Below are positions 30,794-40,544 of a DNA stretch of 64,000 nt, in pieces. The notes beneath the pieces are model-generated. The model ran no database searches and was not told the origin of the DNA. It saw only the letters and a list, made by a program, of their open reading frames with translations. Both the position numbers and the translations under genes were made by a program. Each line of letters starts with the position of its first letter. The stretch's first letter is position 1. This stretch comes from Photorhabdus asymbiotica (GTDB lineage Bacteria > Pseudomonadota > Gammaproteobacteria > Enterobacterales > Enterobacteriaceae). The stretch spans positions 434,001 to 498,000 of the forward strand of contig NZ_RBLJ01000002.1 of assembly GCF_003634575.1 (NCBI RefSeq). The letters are read 5' to 3'.

Positions 30794-32218
30794 ATGTCAA
30801 ACCACATTCGTATCGAAGAAGACCTGTTAGGTAAACGAGAAGTCCCTGCTGAAGCCTATTACGGTATTCATACCTTACGTGCGATTGAAAACTTCTACAT
30901 CAGTAATAACACCATTAACGATGTACCAGAATTTATCCGTGGCATGGTGATGGTAAAAAAAGCGGCGGCTCTGGCGAACAAAGAATTGCAAACCATCCCC
31001 AAAAAAATTGCAGATATCATTATCAAAGCATGTGATGAAGTGCTCAATGAAGGGAAATGCATGGACCAATTCCCGGTTGATGTATTTCAGGGCGGTGCCG
31101 GTACTTCACTCAATATGAATACTAACGAAGTTCTGGCGAATATCGGTCTGGAATTATTAGGTCATCAAAAAGGTGAATATGAATACCTCAACCCAAACGA
31201 CCATCTGAATAAAAGTCAGTCAACTAACGACGCCTATCCAACCGGTTTTCGTATCGCCGTTTATAACTCTATCCTGAAACTCATTGAGTCTCTTGAACTG
31301 CTCATCGCTGGCTTCGATAAAAAAGCCAAAGAATTTGATGACATCCTGAAAATGGGTCGTACCCAGTTACAGGATGCTGTACCCATGACACTGGGACAAG
31401 AATTCAACGCATTCTCCATCCTGCTGAAAGAAGAAGTTAAAAACCTGAGCCGGACTTCTCAACTGTTATTGGAAGTTAACCTTGGTGCTACCGCTATCGG
31501 TACTGGTCTTAACACTGCACCAGGCTATCAGAAATTGGCCGTTGAAAAACTGGCTGAAGTCTCCGGTCTACCTTGCATACCGGCGGAAGATCTGATTGAA
31601 GCAACCTCTGACTGTGGTGCTTATGTTATGGTTCACGGCGCTCTGAAGCGTCTGGCGGTTAAACTGTCTAAAATCTGTAATGACCTACGCTTGCTCTCTT
31701 CCGGCCCTCGTGCCGGCCTGAACGAGATCAACCTGCCAGAATTGCAGGCAGGTTCTTCTATCATGCCAGCAAAAGTTAACCCGGTTATTCCAGAAGTTGT
31801 AAACCAAGTTTGCTTCAAAGTTATTGGTAATGATATTTGTGTCACTATGGCATCTGAAGCAGGCCAGTTACAGTTAAACGTTATGGAACCTGCTATTGGT
31901 CAGGCTATGTTTGAATCTATCTCTCTGCTAAGCAATGCTTGCCGTAATCTGGTAGAAAAATGCGTTAGTGGTATCACTGCCAACAAAGAAGTTTGCGAAA
32001 GCTTCGTGTTCAACTCGATCGGTATCGTCACTTATCTGAACCCATTTATTGGTCACCACAATGGTGACATTGTCGGCAAGATCTGTGCTGAAACCGGTAA
32101 GAGTGTCCGTGACGTCGTGCTAGAACGTGGTTTACTGACCGAAACTGAGTTAGATGACATCTTCTCTGTAGAGAACCTGAAACACCCTGCTTATAAAGCA
32201 AAACGTTTTGACGATTAA
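30794..32218 (+). CDS. aspA: Aspartate ammonia-lyase (aspartase)
   Basis: Converts L-aspartate to fumarate and ammonia, feeding fumarate to anaerobic respiration. The 474 residues have the fumarase/aspartase signature [11 protein letters not shown] (about residues 319-329), whose SS loop supplies the catalytic serine. The other conserved blocks are [17 protein letters not shown] and [12 protein letters not shown]. The gene is followed by a terminator and then by a decayed copy of its own 3' end. Neighbouring dcuA (succinate/fumarate exchange) and frdABCD complete the pathway. Confidence 0.98.
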   Translation: MSNHIRIEEDLLGKREVPAEAYYGIHTLRAIENFYISNNTINDVPEFIRGMVMVKKAAALANKELQTIPKKIADIIIKACDEVLNEGKCMDQFPVDVFQGGAGTSLNMNTNEVLANIGLELLGHQKGEYEYLNPNDHLNKSQSTNDAYPTGFRIAVYNSILKLIESLELLIAGFDKKAKEFDDILKMGRTQLQDAVPMTLGQEFNAFSILLKEEVKNLSRTSQLLLEVNLGATAIGTGLNTAPGYQKLAVEKLAEVSGLPCIPAEDLIEATSDCGAYVMVHGALKRLAVKLSKICNDLRLLSSGPRAGLNEINLPELQAGSSIMPAKVNPVIPEVVNQVCFKVIGNDICVTMASEAGQLQLNVMEPAIGQAMFESISLLSNACRNLVEKCVSGITANKEVCESFVFNSIGIVTYLNPFIGHHNGDIVGKICAETGKSVRDVVLERGLLTETELDDIFSVENLKHPAYKAKRFDD

Positions 32219-32254
32219 TTTGTTGAATATTACAAAAAAATAGTTCTTAGCAAT

Positions 32255-32290
32255 AAGGCACGCAACTCCAACTGGATAGCGTGCCTTTTT
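32255..32290 (+). terminator. aspA terminator
   Basis: The stem AAGGCACGC/GCGTGCCTT is followed by a T-tract. An exact copy lies at 33173-33208. Confidence 0.92.
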
Positions 32291-32482
32291 ACTTCACGGC
32301 GGGAGTGAGGCATAACTTTATTTAATTATGAAAAAGATATCTTATTTTCATTACCAATAATAATTATTTTTTAAATCAATTTACTTTTTTATTTTTCTGA
32401 CTAGTCAGAATATTATTACGACAAAATTTCATGGAAAATAAGACAAGTCTGAAAATTCATTTTAATTAAAATATCTATTTTA

Positions 32483-32609
32483 TATACCCAATAGATTTCG
32501 AGTTGCAGCGCGACGGCAAGTGAACGAATCCCCAGGAGCATAGATAACTATGTGACTGGGGTGAGTGAAAGCAACCAACAAAGCAGCAACTTGAAGGATG
32601 AAGGGTATA
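32483..32609 (+). repeat. ERIC element, full length (127 bp)
   Basis: Full-length ERIC between aspA and its decayed 3' copy. The rest of 32610-32988 has no recognisable gene. Confidence 0.95.
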
Positions 32610-32988
32610 GTTATCTTTAATAATTTAAGATGCGTACATGGTAGAGGTGAGGTAAATCGCAAACAATCTAAATGTCCATCCCGAAAAAACAGCGCTTTCA
32701 GTGAAGTTAAGCACAACGCTTGCTATTATTACTGTGCCCCTTGCAATAGTTATGATTAGCCAGAAAACATAAAAATCACTGATAATAACAATATTACTGA
32801 TATAATGACTGATAATGACTCAAATTTATTGATAATGATAGATGGCCAAATACCAGCCAATAATATTGGCGTAAATTTCTTCTAATTTTGAAAAAGTAAA
32901 TCATTCTGTAAAGCCATTTTAGGTACTTTCATAAATTCATATTATATCGTGCAATTCATTGTGGTATTTCTATAATAATGGTACTAAT

Positions 32989-33139
32989 TTATTGGAATAT
33001 TTGCGTTAAGACTGGTAAAAATGCAAGAAAAATTGTGTTAGAACATAGTTTACTAAGTGAAGCTCGGTTAGATTATATCTTTCCAGTAGAAAATCTGAAG
33101 CAATTAGCGTATAAAGCGAAACGTTTTTATGACTCATAA
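32989..33139 (+). pseudogene. Decayed duplicate of the aspA 3' end
   Basis: About 46 codons ending at TAA 33137-33139 read [20 protein letters not shown] then [20 protein letters not shown] and KRFYDS. They align end to end with the aspA C-terminus ([20 protein letters not shown]...KRFDD) at roughly 70% identity. No upstream aspA part is recognisable. The fragment is followed by an exact copy of the aspA terminator. It is a relic of a tandem duplication whose middle was lost. Confidence 0.88.
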
Positions 33140-33172
33140 AATATTCATAATAATAAATAGGTCTTAATAATT

Positions 33173-33208
33173 AAGGCACGCAACTCCAACTGGATAGCGT
33201 GCCTTTTT
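33173..33208 (+). terminator. Second copy of the aspA terminator
   Basis: A 36-bp sequence identical to 32255-32290, including the loop, following the aspA remnant and upstream of dcuA. Confidence 0.9.
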
Positions 33209-33277
33209 ACTTCCCTACATACACAAAGTATTAACCTAAAATTTTCAAATTTTTAATTATTTTAAGGAGTAAATATT

Positions 33278-34579
33278 ATGTTAGCCGTAGAATTGATTAT
33301 CGTTCTGCTGGCCATCTTCCTTGGTGCAAAATTAGGGGGGATCGGCATTGGGTTTGCCGGTGGCCTTGGCGTTCTCGTACTATCAGCAATGGGTGTTACA
33401 CCAGGGCATATTCCATTTGATGTTATTTCCATCATTATGGCAGTTATCGCCGCTATCTCTGCAATGCAAGTTGCTGGTGGTCTGGATTATTTGGTTCAAC
33501 AAACAGAAAAACTTTTACGCAAAAATCCAAAGTACATCACGATCCTTGCCCCCATTGTTACCTATTTCCTAACGCTGTTTGCAGGTACAGGTAATATCTC
33601 TCTGTCAGCGCTGCCTGTTATTGCTGAAGTTGCAAAAGAGCAAGGCATCAAACCATGCCGCCCACTTTCCACCGCAGTTGTAGCAGCCCAAATTGGTATT
33701 ACCGCCTCGCCTATCTCTGCGGCAGTCGTTTATATGTCTTCCCTGATGGAAGGCCACGGCGTCAGCTATATCCACCTGCTGATGGTTCTGTTGCCATCGA
33801 CTTTTGCGGCTATCGTTCTGATGTCCTTTATTATCTCCTGGGTATTTAATTCCAAACTATCTGACGACCCTGTTTATCTAAAACGTCTGGCAGAAAACCT
33901 GGTGACTCTGCGCGGCAGCAAACAGATTGAAGTTAAACCAAGAGCCAAAGCTTCTGTTCTGCTGTTCCTGTCAGGCGTTATTAGTGTTGTTATTTACGCT
34001 ATCGTCAACAGCCCAAGTATCGGTCTGGTTGAAACACCACTGATGAGCACCACCAGCGCCATTCTGATTATCATGCTGAGTGTAGCAACTATCACTACTA
34101 TGTTTTGTTCAGTTGATACTGATGCCATTCTCAATTCCAGCACTTTTAAAGCAGGTATGAGTGCATGTATCTGTATTCTAGGTGTTGCATGGCTAGGCGA
34201 TACTTTCGTACAAGCAAATATTGATTGGATTAAAGACACCGCTGGCGGCTTAATCCAATCTCAGCCTTGGTTACTGGCCGTCATCTTCTTCTTCTGTTCT
34301 GCCCTGCTCTATTCCCAAGCCGCAACAGCAAAAGCACTGATGCCGATGGCGCTGGCTCTGAACGTCACGCCATTGACAGCAATTGCTTCTTTCTCTGCGG
34401 TCTCCGGATTGTTTATTTTGCCTACTTATCCAACGTTGGTTGCCGCAGTTCAGATGGATGACACCGGAACTACTCGTATTGGCCGTTTCGTATTTAACCA
34501 TCCGTTCTTTATCCCTGGCACCATTGGAGTTACTTTGGCGGTTGCCTTCGGCTTCTTGTTCGGCGGTATAATCCTCTAA
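33278..34579 (+). CDS. dcuA: Anaerobic C4-dicarboxylate transporter DcuA
   Basis: Inner-membrane carrier for uptake and exchange of aspartate, fumarate, malate and succinate. The 433 residues begin MLAVELIIVLLAIFLGAKLGGIGIGFAGG split over the first two helices and contain 10 or more hydrophobic segments. The family motif FAGTGNISLSALPVIAEVAK (about 107-126) is present. The strong ttaaggag ribosome site precedes the ATG. It is coupled functionally to aspA and frdABCD. cutA, found between dcuA and dsbD in E. coli, is absent. Confidence 0.97.
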   Translation: MLAVELIIVLLAIFLGAKLGGIGIGFAGGLGVLVLSAMGVTPGHIPFDVISIIMAVIAAISAMQVAGGLDYLVQQTEKLLRKNPKYITILAPIVTYFLTLFAGTGNISLSALPVIAEVAKEQGIKPCRPLSTAVVAAQIGITASPISAAVVYMSSLMEGHGVSYIHLLMVLLPSTFAAIVLMSFIISWVFNSKLSDDPVYLKRLAENLVTLRGSKQIEVKPRAKASVLLFLSGVISVVIYAIVNSPSIGLVETPLMSTTSAILIIMLSVATITTMFCSVDTDAILNSSTFKAGMSACICILGVAWLGDTFVQANIDWIKDTAGGLIQSQPWLLAVIFFFCSALLYSQAATAKALMPMALALNVTPLTAIASFSAVSGLFILPTYPTLVAAVQMDDTGTTRIGRFVFNHPFFIPGTIGVTLAVAFGFLFGGIIL

Positions 34580-34760
34580 TTCTGCCAACAACAGCTCAAT
34601 TCAGGGGCGTATACCGTCCCTGAACTTTCCCGCAATCAAGGATAGGTTTTTTCTGCAAGTCTTTAATTATTGTTTCAATCTTAACCAGAACACTTTCTGG
34701 GCTGGCAGTCATCAGCTATAGTGCTAAATCCGTTTCATTTCATTAACGATCGTTACCTTT

Positions 34761-36488
34761 ATGATTAAACATACTTTGATGCTGTTTTTGCTATTTTTCA
34801 GTTCTCTCTTTACCCCATTGGCAGCCAATGCGTTGTTTGAACCACCGGGGCAAAACCTGTATTTACCCGCAGATCAAGCCTTCATGTTTGATTTTCAGCA
34901 AAAAGGCGACCAACTAACATTAAACTGGCAAATCAAACCGGGCTATTACCTTTACCGCAAACAATTTCGTATCGAGCCACAACAAGCCACACTAGGTAAA
35001 ATCGCGTTGCCACAGGGTACAGCTCATCAGGACGAATTCTTTGGCGAAACCGAAGTTTATTTCCAGCAACTTGCCATCAATGTTCCTATTACAGAAGCAA
35101 GTGATAAATCCAATATTGTTGTCACTTATCAGGGCTGCGCAGCAGCGGGATACTGCTATCCACCTGAAACCCGTCTTGTTCCATTGAATGCCGTTATCCC
35201 ATCAAAAACAACCAACGTAATCCAAACTGAGCCCGTTCGGAAAACACTAGAAAGCACATCAAATGATCAACAAAATTTACCTTTTTCACCACTTTGGGCA
35301 ATTTTGATTGGTATCGGTATCGCCTTTACACCTTGTGTACTGCCAATGTACCCGTTGATCTCCAGCATTATTCTTGGCAGCCAACGCCCTAAAAACCTGA
35401 AACAGATCTTTTGGTTAGCACTAAGCTACGTTCAAGGAATGGCACTCACTTACACCTTACTTGGGTTGATTGTAGCGGCAGCGGGTCTACAGTTTCAGGC
35501 TGCACTGCAACATCCGTATGTACTAATCGGTTTGTCAGTATTGTTTATGCTGCTAGCACTATCGATGTTCGGCTTTTATTCTCTGCAACTACCTTCCTCT
35601 GTTCAAACCCGCCTGGTCAACTGGAGTAACCAGCAAACAAGCGGCTCATTCTTCGGCGTCTTCGCAATGGGTGCGCTAGCAGGATTAATTTGTTCTCCTT
35701 GTACGACAGCACCTTTAAGTGCCATTCTGCTCTACATTGCGCAAAGTGGTAATACAGTGGCAGGTGGCATAACCCTTTATCTCTATGCTTTGGGAATGGG
35801 ATTACCATTGATTGCTGTCACTATGTTTGGTCATAAACTCCTGCCACGCGGTGGTCCTTGGATGCAGTATGTCAAAGAAGCTTTTGGCTTCATTATTCTT
35901 GCACTACCTGTTTTCCTATTGGAAAGAATTGTCGGGGACACATGGGGAATACGGTTATGGAGCTTGCTGGCGGTTAGCTTCCTGGGATGGGGATTTACTC
36001 TGACACTCAGAAGTCAAAATGGCTGGATGAGAGTCATGCAACTGATATTATTAGTTCTAATGTTGATAGCAACCCGCCCATTACAAGATGGGTTTTGGGG
36101 GACATCAATTACACAGCAGCCGCAACACAGCCTCAATTTCCGCCAGATAAATAGCTGGCAAGAATTAGAACAGGTAATAGCACAAAATAGCCACAAAACC
36201 GTTATGCTTGATTTTTATGCTGATTGGTGTGTCGCCTGTAAGGAGTTTGAAAAATATACTTTCAGCGATCCTCTGGTTCAATCACAACTACGTGATACCC
36301 TGCTATTACAGGCTAATGTCACTCATAACAGCCCGCAACAAAAACAGCTATTGGAAACATTCAGTGTACGAGGATTACCAACTATTCTATTTTTTGATTC
36401 TCAGGGAAAAGAGATCCCCGATTCACGGATAAACGGTTTTATGAATGCGACCCGCTTTACTGAGCATTTGCAGCATCTACAAAAATGA
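34761..36488 (+). CDS. dsbD: Thiol:disulfide interchange protein DsbD
   Basis: Carries electrons from cytoplasmic thioredoxin across the inner membrane to periplasmic DsbC, DsbG and CcmG. A Sec signal peptide (cleavage after about residue 24, PLAANA) is followed by the alpha domain with its Cys pair in GCAAAGYC (about residues 130-137). Eight membrane helices with redox cysteines in [11 protein letters not shown] and [10 protein letters not shown] come next. The C-terminal thioredoxin-like gamma domain has the CVAC active site (about residues 492-495). The length of 575 residues is normal. yjdC follows 16 nt later. Confidence 0.97.
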   Translation: MIKHTLMLFLLFFSSLFTPLAANALFEPPGQNLYLPADQAFMFDFQQKGDQLTLNWQIKPGYYLYRKQFRIEPQQATLGKIALPQGTAHQDEFFGETEVYFQQLAINVPITEASDKSNIVVTYQGCAAAGYCYPPETRLVPLNAVIPSKTTNVIQTEPVRKTLESTSNDQQNLPFSPLWAILIGIGIAFTPCVLPMYPLISSIILGSQRPKNLKQIFWLALSYVQGMALTYTLLGLIVAAAGLQFQAALQHPYVLIGLSVLFMLLALSMFGFYSLQLPSSVQTRLVNWSNQQTSGSFFGVFAMGALAGLICSPCTTAPLSAILLYIAQSGNTVAGGITLYLYALGMGLPLIAVTMFGHKLLPRGGPWMQYVKEAFGFIILALPVFLLERIVGDTWGIRLWSLLAVSFLGWGFTLTLRSQNGWMRVMQLILLVLMLIATRPLQDGFWGTSITQQPQHSLNFRQINSWQELEQVIAQNSHKTVMLDFYADWCVACKEFEKYTFSDPLVQSQLRDTLLLQANVTHNSPQQKQLLETFSVRGLPTILFFDSQGKEIPDSRINGFMNATRFTEHLQHLQK

Positions 36489-36504
36489 TCTGGAGGAGAA
36501 CACC

Positions 36505-37077
36505 GTGCAACGAGAACAAGTTCTTAGCCATGCCTTAAATTTGCTGGAGCAACATGGCTTATCTGCGACCACTGAAATGCTTCTTGGTTCACTTAACATG
36601 GATATGGAGTATCTACAGCAGTTCTGGCCCAATCGGGAAGCACTGATTTATGACTGTCTACGTTATCACGGCCAACAAATCGAAGTTTGGCAACGACAAA
36701 TGTTGTTAGATGAAATTCTGACGCCAGAGCAAAAACTGCTAGCTCGTTACACAACACTTGATGGAAAAGTAAGAGAGAAACGCTATCCGGGTTGTTTATT
36801 TATCGCAGCCTGTAGTGCATTCCCTGAACCTGACCACCCTATTCATCAATTAGCTGAATTGCAAAAACAAAGTTCTTTCCGATACACCACCGAGCTACTG
36901 TGTCAGCTGGATATCGAAGATTGCGAACAAGTTGCCAAACAAATGGAACTCATTCTGGAAGGTTGCCTGAGTAAGCTATTGGTCAAACGAGATATTAATG
37001 ATATCGCTACAGCAAAGCTGCTGGCAGAAGATGTTTTGAATATTGCCCAATGCCGCAGAAATGGCGCATTAAGTTAA
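36505..37077 (+). CDS. yjdC: TetR-type regulator YjdC
   Basis: A 190-residue protein matching E. coli YjdC, a putative TetR-family regulator. The start is the GTG at 36505 (VQREQVLSHALNLLEQHGLS) behind ggaggag; the longer reading from 36445 overlaps dsbD in another frame. The N-terminal region (about residues 1-45) is the helix-turn-helix (TTEMLLGSLNMDMEYLQQFW). The conserved YPGCLFIAACSAFPEPDHPI block lies in the ligand domain. It is in an operon with dsbD and directly upstream of tRNA-Phe. Confidence 0.92.
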   Translation: MQREQVLSHALNLLEQHGLSATTEMLLGSLNMDMEYLQQFWPNREALIYDCLRYHGQQIEVWQRQMLLDEILTPEQKLLARYTTLDGKVREKRYPGCLFIAACSAFPEPDHPIHQLAELQKQSSFRYTTELLCQLDIEDCEQVAKQMELILEGCLSKLLVKRDINDIATAKLLAEDVLNIAQCRRNGALS

Positions 37078-37166
37078 TAAAAATCAGCCTAAGATGAATA
37101 ACCACACAAACATGGGGCAAAAAGCAAGCAATTAACCGACTTTTATCATTTTTTATCAGAAAGACA

Positions 37167-37195
37167 TTGACGACTTAGGCTGAATACGGTTTAAT
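37167..37195 (+). promoter_or_regulatory. Promoter of tRNA-Phe
   Basis: The -35 is TTGACG (37167-37172) and the -10 is TTTAAT (37190-37195), with a 17-bp spacer. The GC-rich discriminator GCGCCCC (37196-37202) precedes the tRNA, as is typical of stringently controlled stable-RNA promoters. Confidence 0.85.
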
Positions 37196-37205
37196 GCGCC
37201 CCGTT

Positions 37206-37281
37206 GCCCGGATAGCTCAGTCGGTAGAGCAGAGGATTGAAAATCCTCGTGTCGGTGGTTCGATTCCGCCTCCGGGCACCA
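37206..37281 (+). tRNA. tRNA-Phe (anticodon GAA)
   Basis: A 76-nt cloverleaf. Acceptor stem GCCCGGA pairs with TCCGGGC, the D-arm is AGCTCAGTCGGTAGAGC, the anticodon loop TTGAAAA gives GAA, and the T-arm is GGTGG-TTCGATT-CCGCC. An encoded CCA end is present. The tRNA-Phe follows yjdC as pheU does in E. coli, where it is a common island insertion site. Confidence 0.98.
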
Positions 37282-37788
37282 ATTCAAAACGTGTTAGTTG
37301 AGAGATAAAAATTCCGACGAGCACTCAATACAGAAGCCAAATGCATCATTGCAGTTGAGAAGCCTTATTTATCTTACATTAAGATGCCACTTCTTTATCC
37401 CAGCGGAATACTTATAAGCCTCACCGCAAGCCGCCAAGGCAATCAAAACAAGAATTAATTTAATATCTTATTATTTATCAACCTACCAGATATCTGTGCT
37501 CGAACAACCTGCCTCTTGATGAATTTTCCTGATATATCAAAAACAACCCTTGGGTATTTGCATAAGTTCAAAAAAATTTCTTACCTTGTAACAAGGAATT
37601 TATGTCCCAGTCATCCACACACATTTGTAAATTCCGGTCAGCTGCTTCCATTTAAATTAACTCGCAAATACTGGAAAGGCAAGGAGCAATAACTTAACCC
37701 AGAACAAGAAAGGAGCCAAATCTACATATGGAATAAACTCCTATTGTGATAGATTCTTATGATGAGAGATAAAGATTTTTAAAGCCGT
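37282..37788. other. Region after tRNA-Phe, no gene seen
   Basis: About 500 bp without a credible gene. No integrase and no repeat of the tRNA 3' end was found by eye. It is the left border of the accessory region. Confidence 0.5.
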
Positions 37789-38569
37789 CATTCCGCACCT
37801 CATTCCTGATTTAAAAATAGTGTGATCTTACGCACGCTTTATATCTTTGTAGCGCCAATAAGATTGACGGCGATCGCGCATTTTGTTTGAAAAATTGTGC
37901 AAAAAAGCGTTTGCCTGCAAGGAAGATGCGTTACATGCCCTGCGTGATTTTGAATCCGTCTGCCAGTTTCTCGCTGTTGACGCTCCGGAGGCGAAGGAAA
38001 TCGTGACTTATCAGGGGCGTGGACGTCCGGCGAAAGATCAACGCGCTCAGATTCATTATCAGCTATCGGGCCGGGCTTACAGCCAGCTGGATAAAGCTGC
38101 CGATGCCAGACTCCAGGTGGGGATGTTTATTCTCGCCACCAACGACATGGACGAGGAAGCCCTTGATATGGAAACTTTGCTGGCTAATTACAAAGCCCAG
38201 CAAAAGGTTGAGCGGGGCTTCCGGTTTCTGAAAAGCCCGGAGTTCCTGACCGCTTCCCTGTATCTGAAAAAACCGGAACGCATCGAAGCTTTATTGATGG
38301 TGATGACATGCAGTTTAATGGTTTATGCTGCGCTGGAGCATAAAATTCGCAGCGGATTGAAACAAAATGCGGCATTTTACCCGGATATGAAAAACCGGCA
38401 GACACAATCGCCCACCGCCCGTTGGGTATTTTTAACCTTTGAAGGGATTAATACCTTCGAATTTCAAGAGCATCGGAGGGTAACGGGTATACAACCGTAC
38501 CAAAGTGACCTGTTGAAAATATTGGGTCAATGGTATGAGTCTTTTTATTCCTGAATTGGGTGCGGAATG
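37789..38569 (+). mobile_element. Internally deleted insertion sequence (IS4/IS1634-type transposase)
   Basis: A 781-bp remnant bounded by terminal inverted repeats. The left end is CATTCCGCACC (37789) and the right end GGTGCGGAATG (ending 38569), with partly matching inner bases. It holds only the C-terminal part of a transposase. The element cannot move by itself, but its ends might be used by an intact relative elsewhere in the genome. Confidence 0.8.
37883..38554 (+). pseudogene. C-terminal fragment of an IS4/IS1634-family transposase
   Basis: 223 codons of the C-terminal half of a DDE transposase. The YREK-like region is visible as LLANYKAQQKVERGFRFLKSPEF (residues about 101-123), and KKPERIEALLMVMTCSLMVYAALE is typical of the family end. 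The N-terminal half with the first catalytic aspartates is missing, and the TTG at the start has no ribosome site. Confidence 0.85.
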
Positions 38570-38715
38570 TCGGATATAACGATTATAATTTCAATTTAAC
38601 TATTTACTTTATATAATAATTATAAATTTTTTATTTAATTTTAACGCAAAAAATCTGGCGTAAATAATATATACCGGATTGTCATATCAAGGTTAAATTA
38701 ATCAAGACTCCTAAC

Positions 38716-38842
38716 TATACCCGTCATCTTTCAAGTTGCCTCTTTGTTGGCTGCACTCACTCACCCCGGTCACATAGTTATCTATGCTCCCGGGGATTCG
38801 CTCCCTTGCCGTCGCGATGCATCTTGAAATCCATAGGATATA
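38716..38842 (-). repeat. ERIC element, full length (127 bp)
   Basis: Full-length ERIC in reverse orientation between the IS remnant and the AfsA operon. Its end has drifted (AGGATATA). Sequence 38843-39120 is AT-rich and must contain the promoter of the following operon. Confidence 0.93.
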
Positions 38843-39120
38843 TATTAGTACTCCACCCGTACTTCATTTTTTCAACAGAAGAGACTCTCATAGAAAAGTT
38901 TAATTCATGTGATTTCTCAGTGTCGTGAGCATCAAGGAAAAGTATCTACAGCTGTAATACTAGTCTGAATCTACTGACTTTCGGAATTACTGTTCTTAAA
39001 TGGAACAGAAATTATCTTATGAAGCTATTAATATAATAAATATATCACAAAAATAACAATTCCAAAAAATCATAAAATCGTTATTATACGACGACCAATT
39101 AAACAACGAGATAATTTAAA

Positions 39121-39729
39121 ATGTCTGCGAAATATATAATCATCACACGCTTTCCATTAAAAGAACACACTGACATTAATAACTTCAATACATTGAAGAA
39201 TAAAAACAATAAAAAATATTTTATTTCAGACGAACCTGGAATTAATGAATTATTAGAACTTCGTTCTTTTTCATCTATTGATAAAATAAGCGAAAGTGAA
39301 AAAGAATTAGAATCGGCATTTCAGAGTTTTTCTTCAATATTGAAAGGAGATATTCGCCGTGAATTGTTAAAATTTGTTGAAGCGCCAATTGACTCGGAAG
39401 ATGAACTTCCTGTTACAGAGTATATTCAACTTCGCCATGTAGAAGTACCGGCAGAAAATTATAAAGAATACCGTCAATGGCGTGAAGAGACAATCTTTAA
39501 TGTAGTGCGGGAAAATAAAGAAAAGATTACCAGTTTTGAGGCCTACCATTCTCTGATTAGTGGTCAACCTGGTGTTATGTTTATTTCAGCATTTAATGTA
39601 GATAAAGAAAGCTATTTAGAAGTGTTTACCAATGAACGTTATCTGAACATTATCCAGCAAGCTGGGGATAACTACATTACAGGTGGAAATGGTGGTCTTT
39701 ATACCCGTATTTATCGTTCTATTTCTTGA
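39121..39729 (+). CDS. Unknown protein, first gene of the AfsA operon
   Basis: A 202-residue cytoplasmic protein that I do not recognise. The C-terminal half (about residues 98-200) alternates strand and helix (TEYIQLRHVEVP, NYKEYRQWREETIFNVVREN, ITSFEAYHSLIS, VMFISAFNV, ESYLEVFTNERYLNIIQQ) in a way that suggests a ferredoxin-like, dimeric alpha/beta-barrel fold. That fold is used by small monooxygenases and cyclases in secondary metabolism. This is fold-level inference only. It is 23 nt upstream of the AfsA-like gene. Confidence 0.7.
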   Translation: MSAKYIIITRFPLKEHTDINNFNTLKNKNNKKYFISDEPGINELLELRSFSSIDKISESEKELESAFQSFSSILKGDIRRELLKFVEAPIDSEDELPVTEYIQLRHVEVPAENYKEYRQWREETIFNVVRENKEKITSFEAYHSLISGQPGVMFISAFNVDKESYLEVFTNERYLNIIQQAGDNYITGGNGGLYTRIYRSIS

Positions 39730-39752
39730 TGTTTTAAAATCTGGTAGAGAAA

Positions 39753-40544
39753 ATGAAAACAGCCGCGTGTAAAAAAATAGTCGTTGTAGGGGACAAATTT
39801 AATGCATTTGCCAATGGTAAAGATGTCGTTACCATTAGCCAATTGGATCTTATTACACAAATCCCTGCTCATATTATTGATACAAAGAAGCAGTTTATTG
39901 TTGGTCAGGGAGTAAGATATGATTTTGCTGAAAAAGTATTGGATAATCAGAAGAGAAACCAGTGCTATAATAACGAAATAGATCTAACTACTTTGCAACA
40001 GTTAACTGTTTCGAGGAAAAATGCATACTCCCATAAAAAAATAACGCATAATACGGTGATAGGTGCTGCAGAGAAAGTGAATAAAAATTTATTTTCTTTA
40101 CCCCTATTAATTGATGAGCGTTGTGAATTAATGGCTGACCACCAAACAGGACAACATATTCAAGGAATGATTTTAATTGAGGCTTGTCGTCAGACTTTTA
40201 TAGCTGTGACAGAAGAATTTTATATGTCAGATAAAGTAGGACAGTCTTATTATGTCATCAATGATATGAATATAAAATTTTCAAACTTTTTATTCCCTTT
40301 ACCAGCAGTAGTTAATTATGAATTGGTAGAAGAGGATATTAATGATCGCCGTTCCCGTTTTAAAGCTAATATTCATATCTCACAACATACAACACTTTGT
40401 GCATCTATGGCTGTTTCCTTCACGGTTTATCCAGAAAAAGTGATCAGCAAAAAAGAAGCAGCAATGGCTAACGAAATCACTGAGGCCATTTTGCAGACTC
40501 AACACATAAGCACACCAGCTGTTGAGGAGAAGGTGTATGCCTGA
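39753..40544 (+). CDS. AfsA-like hotdog-domain protein (A-factor biosynthesis family)
   Basis: A 263-residue protein. Residues about 106-175 match the AfsA hotdog signature: KITHNTVIGAAEKV, then LLIDERCELMADHQTGQHIQ and GMILIEACRQTFIAVTEEF. In Streptomyces AfsA condenses a beta-ketoacyl-ACP with dihydroxyacetone phosphate, the first step to gamma-butyrolactone signals; MmfL does the same for methylenomycin furans. The N-terminal hotdog is diverged. The 3' end overlaps the next gene by 8 nt. Its presence with a thiolase and a HAD phosphatase suggests a small-molecule pathway, which is inference. Confidence 0.85.
   Translation: MKTAACKKIVVVGDKFNAFANGKDVVTISQLDLITQIPAHIIDTKKQFIVGQGVRYDFAEKVLDNQKRNQCYNNEIDLTTLQQLTVSRKNAYSHKKITHNTVIGAAEKVNKNLFSLPLLIDERCELMADHQTGQHIQGMILIEACRQTFIAVTEEFYMSDKVGQSYYVINDMNIKFSNFLFPLPAVVNYELVEEDINDRRSRFKANIHISQHTTLCASMAVSFTVYPEKVISKKEAAMANEITEAILQTQHISTPAVEEKVYA

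Noticed and set aside
32480..32716. 78-codon leftward frame beyond aspA
   Set aside because: Overlaps ERIC and has only ERIC-like peptide content.
37282..38569. Search for a direct repeat of the tRNA-Phe 3' end (att site)
   Set aside because: No copy of GATTCCGCCTCCGGGCACCA was seen elsewhere in the window, so no attachment site is claimed.
38716..38842. ERIC arrays considered as CRISPR repeats
   Set aside because: Copies are dispersed, in both orientations, kilobases apart, without regular spacers.
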